A stretch of DNA of 64,000 nucleotides from Aptenodytes patagonicus (taxonomy: Eukaryota; Chordata; Aves; Sphenisciformes; Spheniscidae): assembly GCF_965638725.1 (NCBI RefSeq), contig NC_134958.1:15627464-15691463 (forward strand), written 5' to 3'. Position 1 is the first letter of the stretch, and the number at the start of each line of letters is the position of its first letter. Below are positions 1-11,901 of this stretch, piece after piece. The notes beneath the pieces are model-generated. The model was not told the origin of the DNA, searched no databases, and worked only from the letters and a program-made list of their open reading frames with translations. A program made the translations under genes and the position numbers.

Positions 1-3000
1 TTTCAGTTAGAGATTTTCCCCTCCAGATTTCCCTTCAGATTTGAGGTTTCTTCTTTTTTGTAAGGCGAAATAGATCAAACAGATGTTTGGATGTTGGATT
101 GCTCTTTCAACTACCCCTTGCACTGGTATTCAGCTACAGTGACAGCTACAAAATAGGAAACTCTTCATTGCTCGCTACAGTAGTGTAACATTGTAAGAGT
201 CTGTATCAGACAGTTAGGGGCTGTAGAGTTTAAATCCTCAGAACACTTGTAGAAAACTAGGCATCTAACAGGTCACCGCTTAACTAGTTGCAATAGTAGG
301 AGACAACTTGAGCGAGATACGATTGCCTCATGTTGCTCTACGCTCTCCCAGTCCCACTAGAAAAGTCAACTAAGCTTTTCCACAAGGCATCTGTTTCTCA
401 GAACAGAAATGGCTGTGAATGGCTAGTAAAAATAACATTCATGTCTGATGTTCTTCTAGAGGTGAGATCAAGTCTGTCAGACCCAGATCATAAGTCTGTG
501 TTGGACATGCAACAAGATGCCAGCTGATCTACGTCATTAGCTACAGAGATTAACTAATCAGAACTAAATTTATGTAACTGCACACTGGAGAGGCCCATCA
601 ATATCTAAGGAGTGTCTGCAGATGCACAGGTGAACAGGAATCCTTCATTCATGCTGTTTGCTTCTATACTTAATTTCTTCTTCTGTTCTGCATCATTCAA
701 GATTTAACGGTTTGAAATATGTGTTGAGTGTTCTGTAATAGACAGACTTAAGTAAGGTTAGAAGGGACAATAAAGTCCCCTGTTTTGGCTCATCCATTTA
801 GTAAACCCCCCCAGAGGATTTCTCTCCAATATTTATCCAGTTTCCCTTCTGAATCACACAAGCTTCTTGCCAAAGGATGTTGTGGAGATAATTCTATGGC
901 TCCACTATATTGGTTGAATGTGGAACCATATCACCATATTTTCTTTTGAATGTGACTTCCACCAGTTTAATTTAATTCCCCCTAGTTCTTGTTCATCTCT
1001 TTAGTCAATTCTTTTCCAAACCAAAGCATCTCATCTTACTTGATCATTTCTTGAAAGAAAGCTACTCCAGACCTCTGACCATCCTCATTACCCCTCTGAG
1101 CTCTACTGCAGTTCCACTACATTTGAGATAAGGGGACCAAAACTGCACAGTATTCAAGATCTGGGATCTAATACACAGTGCCATGATGCTCCTTGTTTTG
1201 TTCCCTGTTCTTACCCAGTAATTCCTAACATTTTATCTGTTTTGTTTGCTGCCAAGCACTGAATTGATGCTTCCATGAACTGTATCATAACTACAGGATT
1301 TCATTCCTCCATGGTAATGGTCAGTTCAGAACCCACGATTTTTTTTTTTTAATTTGAAGCTACATTTGGGGGTTGTTTTTGAATATGGGCATTTACCTTA
1401 CACAGCTTAAATTCTTCAGTCAGGACTCAGCATTACTGAGTCCTGAATGACTCTGGATTATCGAACTTGCCTCACTGCTCACCCTTTAATGTTTAAGTAG
1501 CTATATTAAGCAGCATGTACCTTGCTGAACTCAGCTGGCAATCCACCTCCATTGACGGAGCTGGCTATTTACATCAGAATTTCTGTTTACCCGTCCTTCT
1601 CAGTAACTTCTGCATACCAAAGCCTGGCCCCTAGTTCTATGGCCAACAAGCTTCCTTAAACAGACTTCATGGACTTAGATTCCCAAAACATTTTTGGCTG
1701 GTAGACTAAATCACTCATCTATGCGTTTGCTGATCTCTTCAAAGAACTTCAAGACATTTGAAAAGCAGGACTTCCCTTCACAGAACCAATGGCAACTCTT
1801 CCCAGGTAGACACTGATTCTGCCTTTTATTATAGTTACTACTGATTTGCCCAGTAGACCTGACAGTTGATTAACAGACCTGCAATTCCTCAGATGCCTCA
1901 TGGAACCTTCTTTATAGACTGGCATCACATCTATCACCCTTTGCTCCTCAGGAACCAAGCAAGGGAAGCGAGGGGGATCATGTTGCTAATATTAATCCAG
2001 ATATTTCAACCCTGAGTTATAAGAATTCTTGAGCAAATGTTATACTCGTGGTGACTCGTTAGCGCTTAGTCTAATTGTACCATAGACTCCATTATATAAT
2101 GTTGCTTCAAATTTAGACAGATCTTCTGGTGAGTGTTTCAACTGATATGTTTCATACACAGTATTTTAATCCCGTAAGAGTGTGTGTGTATACACACACT
2201 GCTTTGCAAGGAGTGAGACTTTCTATCCCCATGTTAAAAAGTCACAGGAAAGTTAAGAGACCTCTCGGTCAGTGGCACATTTGAGAAGAGTCCAGGTACC
2301 TTCTTTCACATCTTTCCATTAGGAGAACAGCTTCCCCAACTGGAAAATATATTCAGAAGCTTTGACAAGTAAAGTGTAAAGCATACAGTGAGCTATAAGA
2401 CAGTCTTATATAAAAAAGATTTTGCAACAGTGTCATCTGTGCTTACTATAGTAACTTTATAATACTTTTATGTAATGTATGTTAAATAGCCTAACCAGAG
2501 TTCAAGCTTTTCACAAGCTAAGCAAGCACACTTTCTAACTGTTAATGTCATTCTTATAATGCTCATATTCATTGTTCTTCTCAGGAAAGGGAGACAGGCC
2601 TTCAAAAAAGGGATTCAAAAAGTCATTTGACTAGTCCTACATACTACTTGCAACACATTTTGTGCATACAAAAGTACATTCTAAAACCCAAAAGGAAAAG
2701 ATAGATAATAAATAGCTTACAAAGTAAAACTATATTGTGCCACCTGAATAAGGTACAGAAGCCATAGACAAATTCTAACTTACTAGCTTAATAGGCTTTT
2801 AAACAGCACATGTTTCTATTCACTCTGTTCTCAGTAGGAAGATATGTAATTTTAAGTTAAATTCCTTGCATCCAACAGATCCTTAAGATACTTTTTCTTC
2901 CTTAGTATTCATGTCTGCAGAATCCTGGGCAAACAACTCAGTAATTGAATTTGACATTCTAAATCACAATCAGCTTTATTCTGTATTTTTTTTTTTTCAA

Positions 3001-3048
3001 ACCCAAAAGAAAAGTTAGAAGTTAATGCTGATAAACCAAAAAGCTGAC
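1..3048 (-). other. MAP1A intron 2 (partial)
   Basis: No exon with family similarity and splice sites was seen here. It contains an ancient CR1-like LINE at about 722-1960. The rest is AT-rich unique sequence with short simple repeats, including an 18-bp GT/AC palindrome centred at 2190/2191. Confidence 0.6.
722..1960 (-). mobile_element. Ancient CR1-superfamily LINE fragment
   Basis: Read on the minus strand, the 1749-1958 stretch translates to a decayed reverse-transcriptase segment (VPEEQRVIDVMPVYKEG...) that aligns by eye with the CR1 signature VP-DW-VA-V-P-FKKG. The plus-strand text at 1138-1170 (aaaactgcacagtattcaag) is the reverse complement of a hallmark of CR1 ORF2 C-terminal regions. 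Stops and indels are dense, so this is an old copy. The ends are approximate. Confidence 0.55.
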
Positions 3049-3150
3049 CTTTGACTTCTGAAGAAAACTGAGCCAGGTGCCGGGTTACAAAGAGTCGCAG
3101 CTGCTGATTCAGGTCACAGGACAGAATGTTAATGTTCCAGGAACGAATTC
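3049..3150 (-). CDS. MAP1A: MAP1A coding exon 2
   Basis: 102 nt, phase 1 in and out. The acceptor CAG|GAATTC follows a 20-nt T tract on the minus strand; the donor is AAAG|GTCAGC. It encodes GIRSWNINILSCDLNQQLRL followed by FVTRHLAQFSSEVK, typical of the MAP1A/MAP1B N-terminal region. Confidence 0.92.
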
Positions 3151-6100
3151 CTGCCCAAGGAAAAAAAAAAAAAAAAAAAAGGTGAGCTGTTATTACATTT
3201 ACTCCAGAAACAGAAGTGGAGATAGAGAAGTTAACAGGACACACAAGGACCAGTGATGCTCTTCCAAAAGAGCATACTTAGGATGGAGAAAGTCTTCAGA
3301 AGCAGAGGGCCGTAAGATGCTTACCTTCCATAAAACATCTATCCCTGAAGTACATGCAGTGACCAAGTCTTCATTCAACTTGGGCTTCACGCAAGTGAAA
3401 CTAACAAGCTACAAGGGATTGAGGCTAAATAAATTACACTACTGCCTAACCAAGCAAATATATCATGTTAGTTTTACATCTTCTGCATTATCCAGCATTG
3501 GTCACTAGTAGAAATGGTCTACTGGATGATTAAATTACTAAACAGCTCAGAGACAGCAGCTTTTCTGCTCTTACAGCCTGTGCATCCTCCAAGTCACAAA
3601 AGCCCCCCCCCCAACTTGCTCTGCCTAATCACTCCTTCAAAGCCCCTGATCTCACCAAGATCCTCTGAGTTTGCTCTTTAATCTATATAATCTTTGTAAG
3701 CTAATCGCCTTCATATCACAGCAGGAAGCAGCATCTGCTCCCAGAGCAAGTGGCACCATGCCATGCTGGGGAAGTCACCTTCAGACCTCAGTGTGAGCAG
3801 TTGTACATTCTGGATGACACCAAACACTACAGATCACGGATCTTCACATCCCAGTAAGGAGCAGCCTCTCCTAGATGGTGTCATACTATACTTCGGCACC
3901 ATGAACAAAACCAGGATATCAGCATGAATCACTACTCCAGCCTCTTGTGCTACTGCCTGCTGAAGTACAGATGTTGAAGGCCAAAGCCACAGACTTCTAA
4001 GAGTTAACTGAAACAAGAATTTCAGTCCCAGTGTTTATTGATGGGGTCCTCACTGAGAGTTCTTCCACCGTCTTCTGGAGACATGCCCTCTCTTGCATAA
4101 AATATAGTTTTATTGCATCCGATATCTGCCTTCTTTCAAGTGAAGCATGTTGATTTTTCATGGAGATGTCATTCCCAGTTACTGCAGTTCTAGTTCTCCA
4201 GCACAGTAATGCCACATTGTGCAACAGCTTCTGCTGGCCACTGGTGGGAAACAGGATCTTCTAGGATATAAGCTCCAGCTTTCTACACATAACCAAGACA
4301 GAGTTAGTAATTGCATCACAGTTCAGTAGTCTCAAGGCCTGTAGAATCTACAGCAGCTCAAGAAAACTTTGTTCTTTCTTTTTCTGGTGACAGCTGACAC
4401 AGTAGAGTAATATAGCTTACGTATTACCCGACAGTCTGCACTGCAGAGTGCACAAAAAACCCTCAGTAAACCCTCTGAACATGAAGGGGGGGGTAGAAAT
4501 AAAACAACTTACCACGACCTTCAGTGTCACAGAACACCTATTCCTTTCAGTTTGGGCATGGGATAGGAACAAATGAAACATGTAATAAAAGACAGGGAGC
4601 AAGAAGGTGAACAAAATGTTTTCCTATGCTATACTCTTGGGAAGCATGATTGTTTAAACAAATGTCCAATCTAAGTGCATCTCAATGCAGTACTGATGAG
4701 CATTCTGACCTGGACAAGAACAAGGTGGCACTCTGCAGGGCAAATCCTGCTGACTGTAGCTGCTGTGTCACTGTCATGGTGTCCTACTGCAGCAATAAAT
4801 GCTATTTGAGGTACTGCTACATCCTCTAGGATGCAGAAAGAAGAGATCCTCTTTCAGAGCAAGGAAAGGGAAGAGTGAAATTATCATCTCATCATCCTAC
4901 TTGCAGCAATTTATTCAACATTTTTTCCCCTCCAGGTAGTCTGAAGTTACTCCTAATCGCTCACCACTTGCCACAATTTCAATTTATCATCCCATGGCAC
5001 AGGAGCCAGAACATTGTCCTTGCTGATTAGGATCCTCTACCTCCCAATACAAGAGTGCAGACTATACCATAATAAGGTTTTAAATATTCATGCTCTTTGC
5101 ACATGCACAGCTTGGGTAAGGTACCATGTGACTCATCGGTTTTCCATCTCTTTCCTTATGCCCTTGTGAACTTTTTTATTGCCTGATGAGATAACTGACT
5201 TATAAAATTTGGCATTTCCCCCTAATACCAGACCTAGTCTTCCAGATATTGTTTCAAAACTGGACAAAAGACACAGGAACAGAAAGATAAGACCAATATT
5301 TATTAGACTGATATTTATTAGACAGCATTTTAGAATAAGTGTTGTTCAAGCATCCCACAGATACACAACGCCACTGCCTAAGAAGCACCACACACAGAAA
5401 CAAGCAGCTTCCCATAGTGTCCCATATTCACTATTCTGTTCTCCTGAACCAAGGTATAGGAAGAAGTCTGGGAAAGAACACTGTTTGGATCAGCCAGAGC
5501 AAGAGATTTACTCACTAAAAAAAAATCTTTTTTAGTGAATGGTGGTGGTTTTATGTGCAGACAGGGCGCCACAGCCAACAGAACAAAGACACAAAACAAA
5601 ACCTAGCTTTTTCATTCTTTAGAAAACCCTATCTAGATGTATAGTATGTAACACTTAGGACCAACTTTGCTTGCCAACTTTACTTGCCAATTTTGTTAAC
5701 CTGATTGTTATCAGGGCTATAAGCCCCTTACCATACTTACCAAGTTGCAGAGAAATGCTTTTCTGAAGGGCAGAAGCATTGTTATTTACACTGCTTCGTT
5801 TCCTGAGGAAATCAAATCTTCTGCTCAGCAGCCTGTTCTACCCTCACCCAAACCCCACGTGAGCCCTCTCCAGCAAGCTATCACTTAAGAAATGGGAATC
5901 ATCATGCATGTTCCATTTCCACATTTCTTGAACTCCCTGAATCAAGAGTATAGCTGTCTCCAACATTATAATATGCTGTTGACAGATCTCAAGACCCTGC
6001 TGTCATTTTAACTATTCTTACTTTTTATATCCATCTTCCAATTTGCAGATTTTTGTCTATTTCAAGAAGAGGTCATTCTCCCATTTCACAGTGGGAAAAA

Positions 6101-8258
6101 CTCTTCTGTAACTTGCTGGAGGTCCTGCTCCAAGTCAGTGACAGAGGAAAGTCTGAAATCCAGGTTCCTAGCTCCCTCAGCAGTTCACTTCTACTGTTAG
6201 TAACTTACCAATACTGCTTAAATGGCTCTCATGCAAAGAAGTGTCTGCACTTGGCAGAATTTCGGTAGGCTTCTGGTCAGGCAAAACTAACTGTAGAACT
6301 TAGTTCTGCTGCAGCAATGACAATTTATGTTGCAAAATTGGCATTTATTTTTTTCTCCAATGGGAATTCCCAGGTTATTGGCATATGACCACAGAATCAA
6401 AGAGCAAAATCCATTAGTTTACAGTCTGATCTGTTACTATTTCAAAGATTCAGAGAACGGATGAGGATGCAGGTTGGCACGCCAGTTCAGTGAAGTGCCA
6501 AGCAAAGATGATCATCCTGTTGTGCAGAAAGCGGGAGTAGCCCCTTCGAAGAGGGGCTTTCAGAGGCCAAATGGTCATAATCTGACCTACCCCTACTGAA
6601 TAAAGCCATCCCTTGCAAAAGGGAACGAAACACTGCTCTCAAAGTAGCTGGTAAGTGGCCTGCCAGCAGAGATGGATGGAAAGGATGCTGAAGCAAAGAA
6701 ATTGGACAAGATTTGACATTTTTACACCCACACCCTCTCAAATTGCACTGTCCATCTGTTCTTCAGTACTGTGAATGCTTGAGAGGAAAACAGTCTCAGA
6801 AGTATCTCTGAATAACACAGTTTGGCCAACAGTTACAACTGTTTTCACTGGCATCTTTTAAACCAATGCATCCTGGAAATGGGGGGCAGGAGGGGAAGAA
6901 GTGCATGCAAAGTCAAGAGGCTGTTACTTTATTTCTCAGAGGTGTACTAAACTGCTTACTAGAACAGGGATTCCCTTAAGGTCCTGATGTAACTGACAAC
7001 CTCTCCTTTCTCTTTTCCTTAGGAACCATCAGAAACTGCCACAAAGCAAGAACTACCATCTCACCGCCTCCTTCCCCCTCGCTTTTAAAGAGCGCCGCGT
7101 CTAACATACAAAGACTAATTCATTGCCAAGGCCTCTGGGCACTACCACAATGCAGATAACAAAGGAGCAAAATGTTACGGCAGTCCTGTCTTGCTCTGTG
7201 TCATTCCTGAAGCAGTTCGCTTCACTGTTGTGGCTTATCCTCCCTCAGCCTCTCTGGTCCACACAGTTGCTCCTTAGGCAGGGAGAGGCCATAGCACAAC
7301 AGGCCCCTGTTCGCAGCTGTCCGCTGCACCGCGGCAAACAGTCGAGCAAGACAAATCCTCCAAGTCATAAGACAGAAGTTTGGGGTAAGATGGAAATAAG
7401 ATATAATCCACTGACCCACTAATAAAACAGAAACGTGGGGAAGTTAGAACCACAAAATACCTTCAAGCTTTAAGACATTCAGAACCAGCGTTAACTGCAT
7501 TTCACCAGCGCAAATAAAGGAATGCTCAGGGGGAGAAAAAAGATACAGCAATTTATGGCCTGAACGCCCACGAGCACGCCAGCCGGCAGGAGCAGAGCCA
7601 GACCGACTCGTTACCGATGCCATCTGTCACCGGGCTCGTCCTCGCTGGAGCTGACGCTCCGGTCACCGCTAACCCCGCGGGCTGCGCCGCCGGGGCGCCA
7701 GCCACGCCCTCGCCCGCGAAGCCCGCCCGAGCCCGGCCGGGCTTCTCCCCCAGCCCCAGGCCCTTCGGCCCCAGGACGTGCTCACAAGCGGCCTCCGTCT
7801 CCTCCGCCCCCACCTCCCGCCCAGCGGCCCCGGCGGAGCACCAGCCCTTCCCTCAGCCGCCGCCCGCGGGCTTCCTCCCCCGCCCGGACCGGCGGGCCCG
7901 CACCGCCGTCCCTCCGGGAGGAGGGGGGGGCGAAGCCCTGCGGCGGGGCGGCGGTGCCGCAGGGCGGGGCGGGCACGGCCGCCGGCGGGGACAACGCGGC
8001 AGGCGCGGGCGGGCTCGCAGCCCCGCAGCCCTCGGAGGCAAGGGCCGCCCCCGCCTCGCCCCGGCCGCGGGGCCTTCGGCCGCGGCCCCGCTGCTCACCG
8101 CGCTCCAGGGCGCCGCGCAGCGCCCCCCGCTCCGGCTCCGTCCCGATCTCCCCGATCACGACCAGCAGCGCGTGCCTCCGCGGCTCCCGGCGGCGCCGCC
8201 CGCCCGGCAGCCAGGGCGCTGCCGTCTCCATAGCGACCGGCCCGGCCGTGGTCTCCAT
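3049..8258 (-). CDS. MAP1A: MAP1A, microtubule-associated protein 1A, long isoform, 5' part (2 exons; rest beyond base 1)
   Basis: MAP1A is a large neuronal protein that binds and stabilises microtubules in dendrites and axons. Two minus-strand exons join in phase 1 and give 87 residues. Exon 1 ends in HALLVVIGEIGTEPERG and exon 2 continues with GIRSWNINILSCDLNQQLRL, then FVTRHLAQFSSEVK. This is the conserved N-terminal block of the MAP1A/MAP1B family, where MAP1B has a closely similar VVVGEI...GIRSWDTNL segment. The head-to-head position next to TP53BP1 matches the mammalian MAP1A locus and separates it from MAP1B. The start is the first ATG (8258), in the context GCCATGG; a second in-frame ATG lies at 8231. 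Intron 1 is 4.9 kb. No further exon was found between 3048 and base 1, so the large exon carrying most of the protein lies outside the window. The bodies of the known short isoform are therefore not visible. Confidence 0.9.
3151..8098 (-). other. MAP1A intron 1
   Basis: A 4.9-kb intron without recognisable coding sequence. Apart from the T20 tract at the acceptor and a 10-bp inverted repeat at 5513-5522 / 5528-5537, nothing notable was seen until the CpG island begins near 7570. Confidence 0.6.
8099..8258 (-). CDS. MAP1A: MAP1A coding exon 1
   Basis: 160 nt, 53 codons plus one base, ending in the donor CGCG|GTGAGC. It encodes METTAGPVAMETAAPWLPG, then an Arg-rich linker, then the conserved ALLVVIGEIGTEPERGALRG block. 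Very GC-rich, inside the CpG island. The N-terminus contains a partial internal repeat (METTAGPVA / METAAP) that mirrors the two X-box-like DNA motifs below it. Confidence 0.87.
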
Positions 8259-8264
8259 GGCAAC
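8224..8264. promoter_or_regulatory. Two tandem RFX X-box-like motifs over the MAP1A start codons
   Basis: 8224-8237 reads gtctccatagcgac and 8251-8264 reads gtctccatggcaac, 27 bp apart. The second differs at one position from the RFX consensus GTNRCC(N)0-3RGYAAC; the first is a weaker match. Each overlaps one of the two in-frame MAP1A ATGs on the minus strand. Work on mouse and human MAP1A reported two RFX sites in exon 1 that repress the promoter in non-neuronal cells; conservation in this bird is my inference. Confidence 0.65.
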
Positions 8265-8300
8265 CCCGGCGGCCGCTGCTGCAGCGCGCGGTGACTGGCG

Positions 8301-8356
8301 CACGGCTCTTAAAGAGCCCTGAGCCCCTCCCCGATTGGCCGAGCTGGCACGTGGTC
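8301..8356 (-). promoter_or_regulatory. MAP1A: MAP1A core promoter elements
   Basis: Upstream of the start on the minus strand are a near-palindromic TATA-like element (ctctttaagagcc, 8304-8318), an inverted CCAAT box (plus-strand attgg at 8334-8338) and an E-box CACGTG (8348-8353). Spacing suggests transcription starts near 8280, but no start site can be fixed from sequence alone. Confidence 0.45.
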
Positions 8357-8568
8357 CTGCGCTACTGCGGAGGAGGGGGGGCGGGGCCTCTGGGCCACCG
8401 CCCCCTCCCGCCCCTCCGCTCACCGCCCGGCCGGCTCTCGGGCTCCGACCGGGCCTCGGGGGCCGCGCCGCCGTCGGGCCCGCGGCCCGTCGCCCGCGCA
8501 GGGCCCGGGCAGACCCGGCAGAGCCTCGGCTCCAAGAGGCCCCGGTTCTCTCCAGCGCGGGCTGCGCT

Positions 8569-8618
8569 GGCCTGCCGCACCCGGCCTGCCGCACCCGGCC
8601 TGCCGCACCCGGCCTGCC
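8569..8618. repeat. 14-bp GC minisatellite
   Basis: About 3.5 tandem copies of ggcctgccgcaccc at the outer edge of the MAP1A CpG island. Confidence 0.85.
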
Positions 8619-8780
8619 GGCCCGAAGCCGGCCTGCCCGCAGGCGCGGAGCACGGCGCCGTCCCTGACGGGACAGCGGCCGCCGCTGAGCTCCAGCCGGC
8701 GTTGGGGCAGCGGGGCTCCTGGTCCCCGGCTGGGCACGGCCGCGCTCCCTTCTTCTGGCACCAGGGGAAGAGCGGTACAG

Positions 8781-11317
8781 CTGCCAAGCTGAGATGCTCA
8801 AAACAGTGTGCCGGGCTCACGAGCGTTGAAAGAATAATTCGGGGGGGGGTTTAGTTCACCTTCGTGATTTGAGTGTGAGAGAGTTACTTAAATAGAGAAA
8901 TCCATGGAGATTTTTAAATGCCCGGTGTTGAGTTGTTGCAATATCCACAATAAAACCACGGAAGCCAGCAGTGCTAAAAGTTGCCTGGGCTTGGCGTCAG
9001 TGTTCACACTCCTTCTTTCTTCTCCATCACTTGGTAGTAAGCCCAACAGTCAGACCTTCATCTCTTCCCGGTGGTCCTTCTTCCGGTTCAATTACAGACA
9101 AGTGTAATGATCTCCAACGGTAAGTGATGAGATTTCCTAGATTCCAGAAACATGAGATACGAGAAAAATCTCTCTGAACTTTGCTAGCCCCCAGTGTAAA
9201 ACTGTTGTGAGCTGTCAACTGCTGTGTAGACAGACAGCTGCGTAGACAGGAGTTCTTAACGTCCAGGGTGACCAGAGAGGGCCTTAATTCAGGGCACAAG
9301 TCCATATTACTAACAGTCAGTTCTAGCAAGCCACATCTTCAGAGCACTTCAATGCAGCGTGTGGAAAAGCTGGGCAAACTCCAAGTGTGAGACTTCTGCA
9401 TGCTGAACAAGGGAGAGCCACCAGAAAGTAGTTTCAGATAGAAAAATCAATGTCTTTTCTGACAAAGAAAGGGAGATCCATCCTGTGCTGATGCAGCTGG
9501 GTGGAAAAGCAACCCAGCTATTGTAAAACAAGAGTCAAGTCAGCAATAATCTGCAGCGTTTCCTAAAACAGTGTCAGGTTCTGCCCCCTGCAGTCTGCTA
9601 GATTTCCATAGAGATGAGCTAGAGTTTAGGAGGCTTGATGGGTAGATAAACCAGTGTCCTGCCCTGTTTTGTTCCTTAGTACCCACCAAGCCTGCAGTGA
9701 GGGCACAGTTGAAACCTTAGAAGGTTCGGACAGTCGGCATTTTGGCAAGCATATGTGAATCTATAGTGTCATAAGACTCTGAGAGAAGATAAGCAGGAAA
9801 AGAGCCAACCACAGAAAGGGGGGAGAATCCAGAATAATTATCTCTGCAGGCTACAACTGATGTTACTAGCTTACAGAGTTTTCTCAAATTGAGATCTTTA
9901 ATCAAAAGGTCTCTAGCTCTCAACATATAACTTAGGAGATGATGCAATAGGTCTTTTTCACATTAAATTGTGGTGACGCCACTGGCTATGATCTTTATGA
10001 AATAAATCTTGTAAACAGAGAGAATTAGTGCATCAAAAGGGTTTAATTTATTTCTGTGTGTTGTAAACTTGCATAGCAGCATTAATTTAGTGTGTCTCAA
10101 GGGATTGCACTGAAGCAGGTAAACATGTGAATAAACCAATAAACCTGCAAGTAAACACCAGCGTACAATAAATTCTACCATGAAAGTAGGATTGTAGATC
10201 ACGGAGGGAAGACATGACGACAAAACATGAAGGCGAAAGATTTTCAGAGATTTTCATACCAGCTGGTAGAAGTGTCTTCTGTTTTCAGGTGATTCAGTCT
10301 TAATACGTGCTGCTTATTTTTGACATGGTAGCTTTCCAGAGCTGCAGCTTTTCACTGCAGTGCAGAGACGCTCCTCCAGCTGGCTTTCTGCCAAGGAGAA
10401 AAGAAACAGAAGATATGCGAACTGGGGTGAAAGCTTAAAAAGAATATCCAAGCATGGTTCTGTAGCATAGAGACTAGAACCTCTAGGGAAGACTGTTTAC
10501 AATTGAGAGATGGGGTTTTATGATGTGATCCATTTGCGTTCTTCTACTGTACCATCAAATGATAGAATAATGATACTCCTGTTGCTTTCTGATGTGAATC
10601 GGAGCTGTCCGTGGTCATGGTAGAATTGGGGTGGCTTGAGTCCTAGTGTGGGTGCACTGCATAAGGCAGTGAAATGAGGGATTTCCAGCCTACTAAGTTC
10701 CTCCTTTTCCCTGTAAATTCACACTCTGGATCCATATAATAGATCTGTATAGCAATTATGGTGTAAGTTTCTGCTTTCATGCACTGCAGCAGTAGCTGGC
10801 ACCCCCATGAAATATCAAAAGCTGACTGGGCTGATTACAGATATTAGAGATCCTGACAAACATCACAGAATGAGAGGTGGCAAAAGCAGACAAAAGGATT
10901 ACCTCTGAACAGTGAAGGACGATGAATCACAGGTAAATGGCCATTATAAAAATGGATTTAGAAAGTAGGCTCAAAATAGCGTAAAAAGGATCTTCGTAAT
11001 ATCACGGGAAGAGCAATTTACACAATTTTAGTTTCTCAGTCCTTTAGCCTGGAATGATGGTTTCCTGTCCTCCCCAGCTAAAAATGTCCATATGAATATG
11101 GACATGAAAAATACTTCTGGGAACCAGAGATCTACAGCAGTATCTGAATGAGGATAATGCCTTTAACTGAGGTAAAATATAATGTCATTTTGGCTGTGAC
11201 ATTTCTAAGAAGCAGGGAAAAAGAGGTGACTGCCTAAAGGGACTTTGTTCTTTGTTCAGGCCTTCATCTCTCTGGTGATGAACACAGCTATCCTTACGTG
11301 GAGCAGAAGAACCCAAC
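8781..11317. other. Intergenic, no gene seen
   Basis: AT-rich unique sequence upstream of MAP1A. Short ORFs only, none with family similarity. One perfect 10-bp inverted repeat at 11084-11105. Confidence 0.55.
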
Positions 11318-11901
11318 TGTCGTGGTTTAACCCCAGTTGGCAACTGAGCACCGCACAGCCGCTCGCTCACCCTCCCCCCCCCCGGTGGGATGGGGGAGAG
11401 AATTGGAAGAGCAAAAGTAAGAAAACTCATGGGTTGAGATAAGAACAGTTTAATACTTGAAATAATAAAATAATAGTAATAATAATAATAAATTGTAATA
11501 AATTGTAATGAAAAGTAAAACAACAAAAGAGAGAGAGAGGAACAAAACCCAAGGAAAAAAAAAAAAGTGATGCAACCGCTCACTGCCTGCCAACTGATGC
11601 CCAGCCAGTTCCAGAGCAGCAATTGCTGCCCCCCCGGCCAACTCCCCCCAGCTTATATACTGAGCATGACGTCACATGGTATGGAATGTCCCTTTGGCCA
11701 GTTTGGGTCAGCTGTCCTGGCTATACTCCCTCCCAGTTTCTTGTGCACCTCCTCGCTGGCAGAGTATGGGAAGCTGAAAAGTCCTTGACTTAGTACTAAA
11801 ACATCAGTGCGTTATCATGTTATTCTCATGCTAAATCCAAACACAGCACTATGCCAGCTACTAGGAAGAAAATTAACTCTATCCCAGCCAAAACCAGGAC
11901 A
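11318..11901 (-). mobile_element. Solo LTR of an avian endogenous retrovirus (copy A)
   Basis: The 584-bp element begins TGTCGTGG and ends CCAGGACA on the plus strand (TG...CA termini). It is flanked by the 5-bp duplication CCAAC at 11313-11317 and 11902-11906. In minus orientation it has a CRE (TGACGTCA, 11667-11674) and a consensus TATA box (TATATAAG, 11652-11659), then an A/T-rich segment with AATAAA/ATTAAA-like signals. No internal retroviral genes are attached. It is a close relative of copy B at 18070-18615, but the different duplication shows an independent insertion. The family name was not determined. Confidence 0.85.

Larger units (their letters stand above)
7570..8780. promoter_or_regulatory. 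MAP1A: CpG island over MAP1A exon 1
   Basis: Base composition shifts sharply to G+C with abundant CpG from about 7570 to 8780, covering MAP1A exon 1 and its upstream region. Several long open frames here in all phases are composition artefacts. A 14-bp tandem repeat lies at 8569-8618. Confidence 0.85.

Noticed and set aside
2172-2200. GT/AC palindrome as a regulatory element
   Set aside because: An 18-bp gtgtgtgta/tacacacac palindrome is explained by a short (GT)n-(AC)n simple repeat.
7617-8854. Long ORFs (187-339 codons) over MAP1A exon 1
   Set aside because: Same CpG-island effect. Only the 160-nt stretch with a donor and MAP1 similarity is supported.
11185-11641. ORFs across the LTR copy A region
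   Set aside because: They translate the LTR and its AAT-rich tract; no retroviral gene is present.
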